A stretch of 39,363 nt of DNA from Pseudanabaena sp. M53BS1SP1A06MG (GTDB lineage: Bacteria > Cyanobacteriota > Cyanobacteriia > Pseudanabaenales > Pseudanabaenaceae). The notes under the pieces are model-generated. The model made no database searches. It saw only the letters and a list, made by a program, of their open reading frames with translations, and had not been told where the DNA came from. Both the position numbers and the translations under genes were made by a program. Shown one piece after another: positions 9,168 through 17,930 of the stretch. Location: NCBI GenBank assembly GCA_020404105.1, contig JADBWH010000089.1:1-39363 (forward strand), in the 5' to 3' direction. Numbering within the stretch: the stretch's first letter is position 1; the number at the start of each line of letters is the position of its first letter.

Positions 9168-9566
9168 ATGAATTTGAAAGCTCTTTTGATCGTTGCAAGC
9201 CTTGGCTTATCTGCTAGTCTAGTTTCTTGTGCACAAGAAACTCCTGCTCCTACTTCTACCCCAGCAGCTACTTCTGCTCCTACTGCAAAGCCAGCAGCTA
9301 CAACTCCTGCTGCAGATGCTACTAAGGACAAGGCAAAGGATGCTAAGCCTGCAGATGCTACTAAGACTGATGCAAAGGATGCTAAGCCTGCTGATGCTAC
9401 TAAGACTGATGCAAAGGATGCTAAGCCTGCTGCTGATAAGGATAAGTCTGATGCTACCAAGACTGATGCTAAGCCTGATGACGCTACCAAGACTGATGCT
9501 AAGCCTGCTGATGACGCTACTAAGACCGACGCTAAGCCTGCTGATGCTACCAAAAAGCCTCAATAG
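9168..9566 (+). CDS. Low-complexity repeat lipoprotein
   Basis: A 132-residue protein with a lipoprotein signal (MNLKALLIVASLGLSASLVSC; lipobox LVSC, acylated Cys21). It is followed by a Pro/Thr/Ala linker and then an Ala/Lys/Asp/Thr-only region built of DATKTDAKDAKPA-type units to the end. Three 39-base units at 9315-9431 are near-identical at DNA level and shorter variants follow. No folded domain is visible, so the mature chain is probably an extended, lipid-anchored polyampholyte in the periplasm. Function is unknown; a spacer or a desiccation- or osmotic-protectant role is speculative. A terminator follows 26 bases after the stop. The minus-strand frames here are mirror images of the repeats, not genes. 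Confidence 0.85.
   Translation: MNLKALLIVASLGLSASLVSCAQETPAPTSTPAATSAPTAKPAATTPAADATKDKAKDAKPADATKTDAKDAKPADATKTDAKDAKPAADKDKSDATKTDAKPDDATKTDAKPADDATKTDAKPADATKKPQ
9315..9431 (+). repeat. 39-base tandem repeat (3 units)
   Basis: Units start at 9315, 9354 and 9393. The second and third are identical over 39 bases and the first differs at seven. Each encodes 13 residues (DATKTDAKDAKPA). Degenerate units of 27-33 bases continue to about 9540. Confidence 0.95.
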
Positions 9567-9591
9567 TTTTTAGTTCATTTAATTTCAATAA

Positions 9592-9622
9592 ATGAAGAAG
9601 GGCGCTAAGCGCCCTTCTTCAT
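9592..9622 (+). terminator. Intrinsic terminator after the lipoprotein
   Basis: A perfect 14-base stem (ATGAAGAAGGGCGC with its complement) and a TAA loop, followed by a TTTTATAAAG stretch. Confidence 0.85.
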
Positions 9623-9668
9623 GTTTTATAAAGTTATACGATTTTATTTAAAGTAGCAAGGAATAACT

Positions 9669-10268
9669 ATGCGATCGCCTGTGATGCCCAAGCAAGCTTT
9701 ACCTGCTAAAGTTTTTCATTGGGTTAGTTTAGTAAGTTTGTTTCTGATGATGACTAGCGGTTTACAGATTTACAATGCCAATCCAGTCTTTGGAGGGCGC
9801 AGTGGTCTGCATATGCCACCGATTTTTGGCTTAGGAGGATGGCTAGCAGGGGGGAGGCATTGGCATTTTGCGATGATGTGGATCTTTTCGCTGAATTTAT
9901 TGTGGTACGGCATTTATGTTTTGCTGACGCGACGTTGGCAACATCGCTATGCCAGTAGCAAAGATGTCAAAGCACTACTGGTTAGTCAAAATGTCAAACG
10001 CAAAAACTATGCTTGGCATCGCGTGGTCTATACCTTAATAATCCCCATTTTATTGCTGTCGATTTTTACGGGTGTGGGTATGTATAAGCCTGCTCAGTTT
10101 TATTGGATTTCTGATAGTCTTGGTGGATGGGACGCTTTGCGAATTACGCACTTTATGTCAGTGCCTAGCACATTAATTTTAGGATTCCTGCATTCACAAT
10201 TGGGGCGAAAGGTTGGTGGCGATCGCTTATTAGATTCCATGTTTTGGAGGAATAACTTAAACCAATAG
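9669..10268 (+). CDS. Membrane b-type cytochrome (cytochrome b561/thiosulfate reductase type)
   Basis: A 199-residue four-helix membrane protein of the bacterial b561/Ni-Fe hydrogenase cytochrome b superfamily. Candidate haem ligands lie in the helices: His17 (AKVFHWVSL), His64 or His66 (GRHWHFAMMW), His117 (YAWHRVVYT) and His161/His175 near the last helix (RITHFMS, GFLHSQ). The start has AAGGAATAACT just upstream of the ATG at 9669. The next gene, 63 bases downstream, encodes a Tat-exported molybdopterin oxidoreductase, so this is probably its quinone-linked membrane partner, analogous to MsrQ for MsrP but from a different cytochrome family. The electron donor is not shown by sequence. Confidence 0.88.
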   Translation: MRSPVMPKQALPAKVFHWVSLVSLFLMMTSGLQIYNANPVFGGRSGLHMPPIFGLGGWLAGGRHWHFAMMWIFSLNLLWYGIYVLLTRRWQHRYASSKDVKALLVSQNVKRKNYAWHRVVYTLIIPILLLSIFTGVGMYKPAQFYWISDSLGGWDALRITHFMSVPSTLILGFLHSQLGRKVGGDRLLDSMFWRNNLNQ

Positions 10269-10331
10269 GAAAATTGTTGCGCTTTGCGCGGAAACATCCT
10301 TAGAATTGCTGGCTACTGATATATTTAGAGT

Positions 10332-11078
10332 ATGTCACAAGAATCTGAACCAAAATCCCCAAACACAGAATTAGAGATTGATGATAGTACTGATATTGTC
10401 CCACGTCGGCATTTTTTAACTTTGGCAGGTGCAGGTTTACTCACAATTGGATTTGGTAGCCTCGCCGAAGGTATTGTAGGCAGAATATCAGAGCCAATTA
10501 ATCAACAAGTTGAGTCATTAATTTTTCAGCCACAGCAGCTAATACCAGAGTTTCCGATTACAGCGATCGAGCCAGATAAATTAATTGTTAACAGCTTTCG
10601 GGGTATCCCAACGATTAATACTGATGCCTATCGTCTAATTGTTGATGGACAAGTCAATAATCCTCTGAGCCTTAGCCTGAAAGACTTGCAGAAATTGCCA
10701 TTTACATCAATGGTGATACGACATGTGTGTGTCGAAGGATGGGCTGCGATCGTGCAGTGGGGGGGCGTAAGGTTGCGAGATCTCTTAGCGATCGCTAAGC
10801 CATTACCTCAATCTAAATATGTCTATTTCTATTCGGCAGATGGCTACTACGAAAGTTGGGATCTTGACTCAGTGCTACATCCTCAAACCTTGATGGCATA
10901 TCAAAAAAATGGACAGCCTCTAGAACCAGAAAATGGTGCACCTTTACGACTTGCTTCACCAATCAAACTTGGCTATAAGCTCAGTAAATGGGTAACGCGA
11001 ATCCAAATTACGATCGAGCTAGGTGAAAGACGAGGTTATTGGGAAGATTTAGGCTATGAATGGTACGCAGGCTTGTAA
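10332..11078 (+). CDS. Tat-exported molybdopterin-dependent oxidoreductase (sulfite oxidase/MsrP fold)
   Basis: A 248-residue soluble oxidoreductase with a twin-arginine signal (PRRHFLTLAGAGLL, Arg25-Arg26) and a sulfite-oxidase-type molybdopterin domain. The molybdenum ligand is Cys133 in IRHVCVEGW. Other family landmarks are YRLIVDGQVNNPLSLSLKDL, YFYSADGYYESWDLDSVLHPQTLMAY, NGAPLRLASPIKLGYKLSKWV and the C-terminal RGYWEDLGYEWYAGL. It should fold with cofactor in the cytoplasm and act in the periplasm. MsrP-type enzymes reduce methionine sulfoxide in proteins, while other members oxidise sulfite; the substrate here is open. The membrane cytochrome just upstream is the likely redox partner. 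Confidence 0.9.
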   Translation: MSQESEPKSPNTELEIDDSTDIVPRRHFLTLAGAGLLTIGFGSLAEGIVGRISEPINQQVESLIFQPQQLIPEFPITAIEPDKLIVNSFRGIPTINTDAYRLIVDGQVNNPLSLSLKDLQKLPFTSMVIRHVCVEGWAAIVQWGGVRLRDLLAIAKPLPQSKYVYFYSADGYYESWDLDSVLHPQTLMAYQKNGQPLEPENGAPLRLASPIKLGYKLSKWVTRIQITIELGERRGYWEDLGYEWYAGL

Positions 11079-11193
11079 GCGCATATACATGAAAAAATGA
11101 CGTGAGATGCATATCGATTTTTATATTAACTTTTATTACAAGTTGCGTGATATACTCAAATCATAGCGCTCTGTGTTGAGTTAAGTTATATCC

Positions 11194-11388
11194 ATGCGTT
11201 TAATCTTCACAAGCAATTTTAATAAATTTCAATCTATTAATGCGACTCAAGCTTGGTCACTGTTCTTAACAGGCTGCAAAAAAGATGATTCTCTCGGTAA
11301 AAATCCAATGACTGGCAAATATTTGACAGTAGCTATTTTGGGTGCAGTCATCGCCCAAATATTAGAAGCGATTTTAATGGTTTCCTAA
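11194..11388 (+). CDS. Small single-span membrane protein, unrecognised
   Basis: A 64-residue open frame. The N-terminal half is polar and includes QAWSLFLTGCKKDDSLGKNP. The second half, YLTVAILGAVIAQILEAILM, is a clear membrane span. The lack of stop codons, the sensible composition and the tight terminator 25 bases downstream (11413-11445) support a real gene. I do not recognise the family. It stands alone between the molybdoenzyme and the convergent glnB. The ATG at 11194 has no strong ribosome site. Confidence 0.6.
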   Translation: MRLIFTSNFNKFQSINATQAWSLFLTGCKKDDSLGKNPMTGKYLTVAILGAVIAQILEAILMVS

Positions 11389-11412
11389 ATGTAAATATAA
11401 CGAAGTACACAT

Positions 11413-11445
11413 AAATAGGGGTGGTGCTAAGCACCACCCCTATTT
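11413..11445. terminator. Shared terminator between convergent genes
   Basis: A perfect 15-base stem (AAATAGGGGTGGTGC with its complement), with a TAA loop. It lies between the small membrane protein (plus) and glnB (minus), and A/T flanks allow use in both directions. Confidence 0.88.
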
Positions 11446-11459
11446 GTACAAGCATAGAT

Positions 11460-11825
<366 letters not shown>

Positions 11826-11854
11826 TTAATACACTTGAATCGATATCCAAATTT

Positions 11855-11868
11855 GTAGCCTAGCATAC
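11855..11868 (-). promoter_or_regulatory. NtcA-type operator upstream of glnB
   Basis: Reading toward glnB, the sequence is GTATGCTAGGCTAC, a perfect GTA-N8-TAC NtcA consensus, 57 bases before the TTG start. About 23 bases downstream is TATTAAAGT, a plausible minus-10 box at the spacing of NtcA-activated promoters. The operator match is read directly; activity is inferred. Confidence 0.8.
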
Positions 11869-11894
11869 TATTCTGAATAGTCTCTGAATTGTCG

Positions 11895-14693
11895 TCAGGA
11901 TTGACGTTGCCACAGCCACCAACGAATTACCAATTTCTCCAATTCTATCCAAACAAACATTAGGGCGCTAAAACCGAAGCAAACTGCTAATTCGGTCGAT
12001 GTGATAAGGTATGTACCAAAGAAAATACGGAATGGTTCCACATAAATTAGTACCAATTGCAAAACTGTAGTCATAATAACTGATCCCCATACATAGGGAT
12101 TAGTCTTAGGATTAAGCTCTATCGTGAGTTGGGTATTGGAGCGAATGGCGATCGCATGTCCCATTTGGGCAATACAAAGGGTTGTAAATACCATTGTTTC
12201 CCATCGGTTGGCTGAGTAAACGCTGTCAAAATGGGTGTTGGTATAACCATGCGCCCAGACCATCAGGGAAATGGTAATAATTGCTAGGATAATTCCAATC
12301 CTCACCATATATAATCCCATGCCTCTGGCAAAAATGTTTTCGCGGGGATCAACAGGTGGGCGTTTCATGACATTCGGTTCGGCTGGTTCAACTGCAAGTG
12401 CAAGAGCAGGTAAACCATCAGTTACCAAATTCATCCACAAAATTTGCAGAGGAATTAAAGGAACTGAAAAATTTAATATTGGCGCGATCGCGATCGTAAT
12501 TACTTCGCCAATATTGCTACCAAGAATATACTTGATAAAGCGACGAATATTCGTGTATACAACACGTCCTTCTTCAGTAGCAGCGACAATCGTGGCAAAG
12601 TTGTCATCCAAGAGAATCATGTCACTGGCTTCTTTAGAAACATCTGTCCCAGTAATTCCCATGGCGATGCCAATATCTGCTTGCTTGAGTGCAGGGGCAT
12701 CATTGACCCCATCTCCTGTCATAGCCACAAAATGATGTTGCTTTTGCAAGGCTTGGACAATACGCAATTTATGCTCTGGAGAGACGCGAGCATAGACACT
12801 GACTTGATTAACTTGATGCTCAAGGTCAGATTGGCTCATATACTCCAGTTCTTTGCCTGTGAGTACTCGTTCGCCTGCTTGGGAAATGCCTAAATCTTCG
12901 GCGATCGCTTTGGCGGTGAGTTGATGATCACCCGTAATCATCACAGGACGGATACCTGCCTCACGACAACGATGTACCGCTTCCCGCACTTCTGGACGTG
13001 GCGCGTCGAGCATTCCCACTAAACCAACCCAGATGAGATTGCTTTCATCTTTTTCAGTAATGCCCCCTTCAGGTAGTTCGGGGAAATTGTGATAAGCAAA
13101 GCCAAGTACCCGTAAGCCATGGCTTGCCAGTTCATTGTTTTGCTCAATAATTTGTTGTCTTTGATGATCAGCGATCATATGAATTTGGTCGCCAATTTGA
13201 ATCTGGGTACAACATTCTAGAGTTAGTTCAGGTGAGCCTTTACAAAAGAGTACATTACCACCATATTCTCCTTGGACAAGTACACTCATACGTTTCCGTT
13301 CTGAAGAGAAAGGAACTTCAAAGACACGGGGCATCCGATGTTGCCATTCGGAATAGTCACAGCCTCCTTTGCTAGCTAGAACTAATAATGCACCCTCCGT
13401 CGGATCGCCAATAATAATCCATTCCCCATTCTTTTGCTGCAATATGGAATCGTTACAGAAAACACAAGCCATGAGTAGCTGTTGTACTTCTGGAAGCGCG
13501 TTAACTACCAATGGCGTACTGGGAAAGTCGATATTTGAGTTAGTGATTTGGCTAAAATCACCAGTTGGAGTATAGCCATTACCTGATACTTGAAGAGCAT
13601 GTTGTCCTGTCCGAATACTCTGAACAACCATTTTATTTTGAGTGAGCGTTCCTGTTTTATCAGAACAAATAGTGGTAACAGATCCAAGTGTCTCAACAGC
13701 AGGAAGACGGCGGATCAAGGCGTTTCTTCTGACCATTCGTTGAGTACCTAGGGCAAGAGTAACTGTAACTACCGCAGGCAATCCCTCAGGCACGACAGCC
13801 ACTGCCATACTGAGAGAGGTTTTGAGTAGGTCTCCAAAGTTACCTTTGTTGAGTAGCCCAATGACAACAACTATGGCTACTAAGATTAGAGAACCGGTAA
13901 CCAAGACATTTCCCAACTGAGACATCCGTTGCTGTAGAGGGGTGTCTTCTGTTTCTACATCTTGAATAAGGGCTGCAATTTTACCCAATTCAGTCTGCAT
14001 TCCTGTCTTGGTGATTAAGACTTTAGCACGTCCCTGTACTACCTCGGTTCCTTGATAGACGCAGTTTAGGCGATCGCCTAAAGTTGCATCAGCTTCTAAA
14101 ATCAGGTTAGCTTGCTTACTCACAGCCTCTGCTTCACCTGTGAGAGCCGATTCACGGACTTGAAGATTTTGTTCTTCAAGCAATCTTCCATCAGCCGCAA
14201 TTTGGACACCTGCTTCCAGTAACATGATGTCCCCTGGAACTAGCTCTTTGCCGCTAATTTCTAGAATTTCACCATTGCGAATGACCCTGACTTTGGGGGA
14301 TGAAAGACGCTTGAGAGCAGCGAGTGCTTTCTCAGCATTCATTTCCTGCATATAGCCAAGAATGCCATTAAGCACAACAATCGAAGAAATGGCAACAGCA
14401 TCCTTCGGAAAGTCTTTGGCTTGAATATCAAGAACAGCTGAGACCACGGCAACTGCTATTAGCATCAGTAACATGATATTTGTAAACTGATCAATGAAAA
14501 TTTGCAGTGGTGATCGCCCAACTTTTTCGATTAATTCATTCGTGCCATAGCGCTTAATTCTGACTGCAACTTCTTGACTAGTGATCCCCTTTTCGGGATC
14601 ACTTTGTAATTTATTAATTGCTTCATCAACTCCAAGGGTATGCCAAAAAGCAGGAACAGCCCCAGAAGCAGGGTCGGGTGTCTCTATTGCCAT
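11895..14693 (-). CDS. pacL: P2A-type cation (calcium-like) transporting ATPase
   Basis: A 932-residue P-type ATPase resembling SERCA-like Ca2+ pumps and cyanobacterial PacL. In order it has an N-terminal cation-ATPase domain ([14 protein letters not shown]), the actuator TGEA loop ([13 protein letters not shown]), transmembrane helix 4 PEGLP, the phosphorylation motif CSDKTGTLT (Asp345), the nucleotide-binding KGSPE, the hinge [21 protein letters not shown], helix 5 NIGEV and helix 6 [12 protein letters not shown]. The acidic and Asn ligands of calcium pumps (PEGLP Glu, NIGE Asn/Glu, NLVTD Asn/Asp) are kept. It probably exports Ca2+ or Mn2+ from the cytoplasm; the ion is not proven. It lies upstream of glnB on the same strand but with a separate glnB promoter between them. 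Confidence 0.92.
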   Translation of the reverse strand: MAIETPDPASGAVPAFWHTLGVDEAINKLQSDPEKGITSQEVAVRIKRYGTNELIEKVGRSPLQIFIDQFTNIMLLMLIAVAVVSAVLDIQAKDFPKDAVAISSIVVLNGILGYMQEMNAEKALAALKRLSSPKVRVIRNGEILEISGKELVPGDIMLLEAGVQIAADGRLLEEQNLQVRESALTGEAEAVSKQANLILEADATLGDRLNCVYQGTEVVQGRAKVLITKTGMQTELGKIAALIQDVETEDTPLQQRMSQLGNVLVTGSLILVAIVVVIGLLNKGNFGDLLKTSLSMAVAVVPEGLPAVVTVTLALGTQRMVRRNALIRRLPAVETLGSVTTICSDKTGTLTQNKMVVQSIRTGQHALQVSGNGYTPTGDFSQITNSNIDFPSTPLVVNALPEVQQLLMACVFCNDSILQQKNGEWIIIGDPTEGALLVLASKGGCDYSEWQHRMPRVFEVPFSSERKRMSVLVQGEYGGNVLFCKGSPELTLECCTQIQIGDQIHMIADHQRQQIIEQNNELASHGLRVLGFAYHNFPELPEGGITEKDESNLIWVGLVGMLDAPRPEVREAVHRCREAGIRPVMITGDHQLTAKAIAEDLGISQAGERVLTGKELEYMSQSDLEHQVNQVSVYARVSPEHKLRIVQALQKQHHFVAMTGDGVNDAPALKQADIGIAMGITGTDVSKEASDMILLDDNFATIVAATEEGRVVYTNIRRFIKYILGSNIGEVITIAIAPILNFSVPLIPLQILWMNLVTDGLPALALAVEPAEPNVMKRPPVDPRENIFARGMGLYMVRIGIILAIITISLMVWAHGYTNTHFDSVYSANRWETMVFTTLCIAQMGHAIAIRSNTQLTIELNPKTNPYVWGSVIMTTVLQLVLIYVEPFRIFFGTYLITSTELAVCFGFSALMFVWIELEKLVIRWWLWQRQS

Positions 14694-14798
14694 AGATATT
14701 TATGGATAAACGGCTATGAACATAGTACTAAAAAATAGTACTGACTGATTCAAATGTTGACGAATTGTGATATGGCTTTTTTTAAATAAGAGAATTAC

Positions 14799-14833
14799 AG
14801 GATTGTCTCCACGCCTAACAGGGAGACAATCCT
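14799..14833. repeat. Hairpin in the divergent pacL/14907 spacer
   Basis: A perfect 12-base stem (AGGATTGTCTCC, 14799-14810, with 14822-14833) around an 11-base loop. It sits upstream of both divergent genes, so it is not an ordinary terminator for either; possibly another small palindromic repeat. Confidence 0.7.
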
Positions 14834-14906
14834 AGCCTATAACACAGTGGTGACGCGAAGCGCTATTACTTAATCTCATGGTGCATAGCTGCTATACAAT
14901 TAGCCC

Positions 14907-16010
14907 ATGAGTAACAATCCTTTTTTGCCTCAGAAACTGGTAGGCAGACAGGCAGAATTATCGCAGGTTAGTGAAATTTTGCTGTCAGATGGTGATTTGC
15001 TGATTGCAGGTGTAGCAGGTAGTGGGCGCAGAACTCTCGTCAAGTGGGCGGCAAAAAATGTAGGTGCAAGGGTAATTACTTTAGATTGTTTACGGGCAAC
15101 TGATGGCGATCGCTTTTTGAAATTGCTAGCCGAAGGTTTACTCCATGCCTTTAACCTTCCCGAAGAATTGCTAATGATTAGACAGTTACTGAAGGAACAG
15201 CCTGTGACCTTTGAAACTGAAGAACAGGTGAAACCGAAGATGGTTTGGAAGTTGACAGCATCAGGAATTTGGAACTTGTTTCAAAATTTACTGAGTATTC
15301 CGCAACAGATGGCAGAGTGGCTTGATTGTCGTGTAGCGATCGTGCTACATAACTTTACCCATATTCGCTCATGGGATCGCAAAGGAGAATGGGAAGAATA
15401 TTTGCGGCGGGAAATTCAACTCCAAAGTCGTGTGAGTTATGTGCTGATTGCCACGGTTCCTGAGCCTTGGATGCATAAGCTCAGCATTCATGTGGTGGAG
15501 TTATCACCGATGAGTACGGATGAGCTTTGTGAATGGCTAGGGTCAACGATGCAGGCAAAGGGATTAAGGTTCGATCCCTGCACTACTTCACTACAGCTAT
15601 TTACTGAATATATTCAAGGCAATCTGAGTGATGCGATCGCCTTAATCAGGCGAATTTGGCTGGACTACCTCACCCAAGTTGACTCGCCAAATAAGGCAGA
15701 TTTCCTGATTCAGCCATGCCATGTGCATCAGAATATGTTGGTACTCATTGAAGACCTTGCCCCTACCTTTGAATCTTTGATTATGCTCTTGCCGCCGACA
15801 CAGGTAAGGGTGCTAGAGAGCTTAGCGATCGATCCAACAGTTAGTCCCCATAGTCGTGAATATATTCAAAAACATCAGCTTTCGCGAGGAGGCAGTCTCC
15901 AAGGAGCACTCGATAGTTTGGAACAGAAGGGGTTAGTTTACGGCGCGAAATATGGATATCGGATTGCTTTACCCACTTTGCAATTTTGGCTCAGGCAACG
16001 TTTAGGCTAA
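14907..16010 (+). CDS. Degenerate AAA/STAND-like ATPase with C-terminal winged helix
   Basis: A 367-residue protein with the layout of archaeal-type/STAND AAA ATPases: an N-terminal FVGR-like box (LVGRQAELSQVSEIL), a P-loop-like segment GVAGSGRRT (35-43), a Walker-B-like strand (about 144-153) and a C-terminal winged-helix-like region (about 295-367, VRVLESLAIDP...GALDSLEQKGLVYG). The catalytic signatures are eroded. The Walker A lysine is Arg41, and the Walker B strand VAIVLHNFTHI has no acidic pair. It probably binds nucleotide weakly or not at all and acts as a scaffold or DNA-binding factor. It ends 45 bases before mutL on the same strand, so co-transcription is likely. The family role is unknown. 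Confidence 0.75.
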   Translation: MSNNPFLPQKLVGRQAELSQVSEILLSDGDLLIAGVAGSGRRTLVKWAAKNVGARVITLDCLRATDGDRFLKLLAEGLLHAFNLPEELLMIRQLLKEQPVTFETEEQVKPKMVWKLTASGIWNLFQNLLSIPQQMAEWLDCRVAIVLHNFTHIRSWDRKGEWEEYLRREIQLQSRVSYVLIATVPEPWMHKLSIHVVELSPMSTDELCEWLGSTMQAKGLRFDPCTTSLQLFTEYIQGNLSDAIALIRRIWLDYLTQVDSPNKADFLIQPCHVHQNMLVLIEDLAPTFESLIMLLPPTQVRVLESLAIDPTVSPHSREYIQKHQLSRGGSLQGALDSLEQKGLVYGAKYGYRIALPTLQFWLRQRLG

Positions 16011-16055
16011 GCTAGCAAAACAAGAGTCGGACGATTTGGGGCTAAGGAGCGATTC

Positions 16056-17759
16056 ATGCAAAATATTCATGCTCTTCCTATAGAAGTTGTGCATCTCATT
16101 GCCGCAGGCGAGGTGATCGACTCCTTGGCGGCGGTAGTCCGAGAACTTGCCGAAAATTCGATCGATGCGGGGGCGACGCGAATTGTCATTTCGATTTGGA
16201 CTGAGACACTCTCGTTGCAGTTAAGTGACAATGGTTGTGGCATGGCGATCGCCGATTTAGCATATGCTGCAACACCTCACACAACCAGCAAAATTGATAA
16301 AGCCGCAGACTTACGTCAAATCCATAGTTTGGGATTTCGGGGTGAAGCGCTGTATAGTCTAGCTCAGCTTGCCGATTTGAGTATTTGCAGTCGTCCGATC
16401 CTTGAGCCAGTCGGCTATCAGGCTAATTATGATGAGCATGGCAATTCGCAATCTCCGCTCAAAGTAGTGGCGATCTCAACAGGTACAGTGGTCACTGCTC
16501 GCAATCTCTTTGCTCGCTATCCAAATCGTTTACGGGCTTTGCCGAATAAATCCCAGCAGATTCGCAGAGTCCAATTACAAATTCAGCAGATGGCGATCGC
16601 CAATCCCCAGATTAATTGGCAAGTAAATTTAGACAATCGCGAATGGTTCTCAATTTGGGCAGGAGCAAATGCGACGGAAATTTTGCCCCAAATCATTAAT
16701 TCAATTCAATCCTATGATCTGGTTTATAAAGAATTTGCCCTTATCCCTATTCTTCCAAGTGAGGAAACCCATAGTAAGCCTCTCATTCCCCTATCTACAG
16801 GGAGAGAGGAGAGGGGAGAGGGCATCTCAATCACCCTCGGGTTACCCGATCGCCTATCTCGTCGTCGTCCCGATTGGATAAAAGTGATTCTCAATGGGCG
16901 ATTAGTGAATTTCCCAGAACTAGAGCAAACGATGCTTGCTAGTTTGGAGAGAACTCTACCGCGCAATCGTTTTCCCGTTTGTATTGTAGAACTTAATTTA
17001 GCTTGCAATCGCATTGACTGGAATCGCCATCCTGCTAAAGTTGAAGCCTACATTCAGAATTTAGGCAATATTCAAGCTCAAATTAAAGATGTGATTATAG
17101 AAGTCCTGAAAGCACCTGAAAGTAATGCTCAGACTAGTTATGGTAGTGCTACAAATGTTCTATTGCGAACTGCAGAACGGAAAACCTCTTATTTGATTCC
17201 GACAAAGCGCGAGAACTTTAATCAGTCAAATGCTTCTATCAAAGCGATCACCCAAGTTCTCGATACGTACATTTTAGCCGAACATTCAGGCGGACTATGG
17301 CTAGTGGAGCAACACGTAGCCCATGAACGAGTAATCTTTGAAAGAATTGAAACGCAGTGGCAAATCGTTCCCATTGAACAGCCGATTCTCTTGCAAAAAA
17401 TTAATGCTGATGGTATAGAGAGACTGCAAGCCTTGGGTTTAGAAATTGAAGCCTTTGGTAATGAACTATGGGCAGTGCGATCGCTACCAGAAATTCTCAT
17501 TGGTCATACTGACTGCGCGCTAATTTTGCAGGAAATGTCTCAACAGGATGATCCCACTATGGCGAGAGCAACGGCTGCTTGTCGAAGTGCGATTCGTAAC
17601 GGCACAAAGCTAGATTTAACTACGATTCGTGACTTACTCTGGCAATGGCAACAAACCCGCAATCCTCATACTTGTCCCCATGGTCGCCCGATCTGTTTAG
17701 CGATCGATGAGTCAGATTTAGCCAGATTTTTTCGACGCAATTGGATTATCTCAAAATAG
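16056..17759 (+). CDS. mutL: DNA mismatch repair endonuclease MutL
   Basis: A 567-residue GHKL ATPase that couples MutS mismatch recognition to strand incision. N-terminal motifs are IAAGEVIDS, ELAENSIDAGA, SDNGCGM, HTTSKI and LGFRGEALYS. The C-terminal endonuclease is of the methyl-independent type: the metal motif is EQHVAHERVIFE (from residue 418), with ACRSAIRNG and CPHGRPICLA. The first metal-motif residue is Glu where many bacteria have Asp. Between about residues 236 and 258 the chain carries the low-complexity insert HSKPLIPLSTGREERGEG, which comes from a palindromic G/A-rich repeat embedded in frame. It follows the degenerate ATPase gene by 45 bases. Confidence 0.96.
   Translation: MQNIHALPIEVVHLIAAGEVIDSLAAVVRELAENSIDAGATRIVISIWTETLSLQLSDNGCGMAIADLAYAATPHTTSKIDKAADLRQIHSLGFRGEALYSLAQLADLSICSRPILEPVGYQANYDEHGNSQSPLKVVAISTGTVVTARNLFARYPNRLRALPNKSQQIRRVQLQIQQMAIANPQINWQVNLDNREWFSIWAGANATEILPQIINSIQSYDLVYKEFALIPILPSEETHSKPLIPLSTGREERGEGISITLGLPDRLSRRRPDWIKVILNGRLVNFPELEQTMLASLERTLPRNRFPVCIVELNLACNRIDWNRHPAKVEAYIQNLGNIQAQIKDVIIEVLKAPESNAQTSYGSATNVLLRTAERKTSYLIPTKRENFNQSNASIKAITQVLDTYILAEHSGGLWLVEQHVAHERVIFERIETQWQIVPIEQPILLQKINADGIERLQALGLEIEAFGNELWAVRSLPEILIGHTDCALILQEMSQQDDPTMARATAACRSAIRNGTKLDLTTIRDLLWQWQQTRNPHTCPHGRPICLAIDESDLARFFRRNWIISK
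16779..16822 (+). repeat. Palindromic purine-rich repeat inserted in frame in mutL
   Basis: CCTCTCATTCCCC, a short loop, then GGGAGAGAGGAGAGGGGAGA. This is a pyrimidine arm facing a purine arm, like the CCCTCTCCC...GGGAGAGGG repeats scattered between genes in many cyanobacteria. Here it is translated as PLIPLSTGREERGEG (residues 242-256) between the two mutL N-terminal subdomains. Confidence 0.75.
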
Positions 17760-17797
17760 GAAGATACTGCTATATAAAATGAATTGCGATATAGTAG

Positions 17798-17903
17798 CTA
17801 AGTAGCTAGGCATAAATAAAATTAAAACCGAAAAGATTGTTCCGCCCGCTACGCGGGCGGAACAATTTCTGGTTTTAGGTTTTAATATGCTCATCTACTT
17901 ATA
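17798..17903. repeat. Palindromic interspersed repeat, family 2, copy A
   Basis: An element of about 106 bases starting CTAAGTAGCTAGGCATAA, with a central GC hairpin (TTGTTCCGCCCGC, TAC loop, complement). It is flanked by TAAAACC and GGTTTTA, and its right end is a degenerate inverted copy of the left end. Copy B is at 31508-31613. It fills most of the mutL to M61-peptidase gap. Confidence 0.88.
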
Positions 17904-17930
17904 GGCATCGCTGAGCAAGGTTAAGACTAA

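Noticed and set aside
9146-9573. Three long overlapping frames on both strands over the lipoprotein
   Set aside because: They are Leu/Ser- or Ala/Val-rich mirror readings of the 39-base repeat; only the plus frame at 9168 has a signal peptide and lipobox.
15565-15590. GGTTCGATCCCTGC, like a tRNA T-loop
   Set aside because: It lies inside the coding frame of the degenerate ATPase gene and no acceptor or anticodon stem can be built around it.
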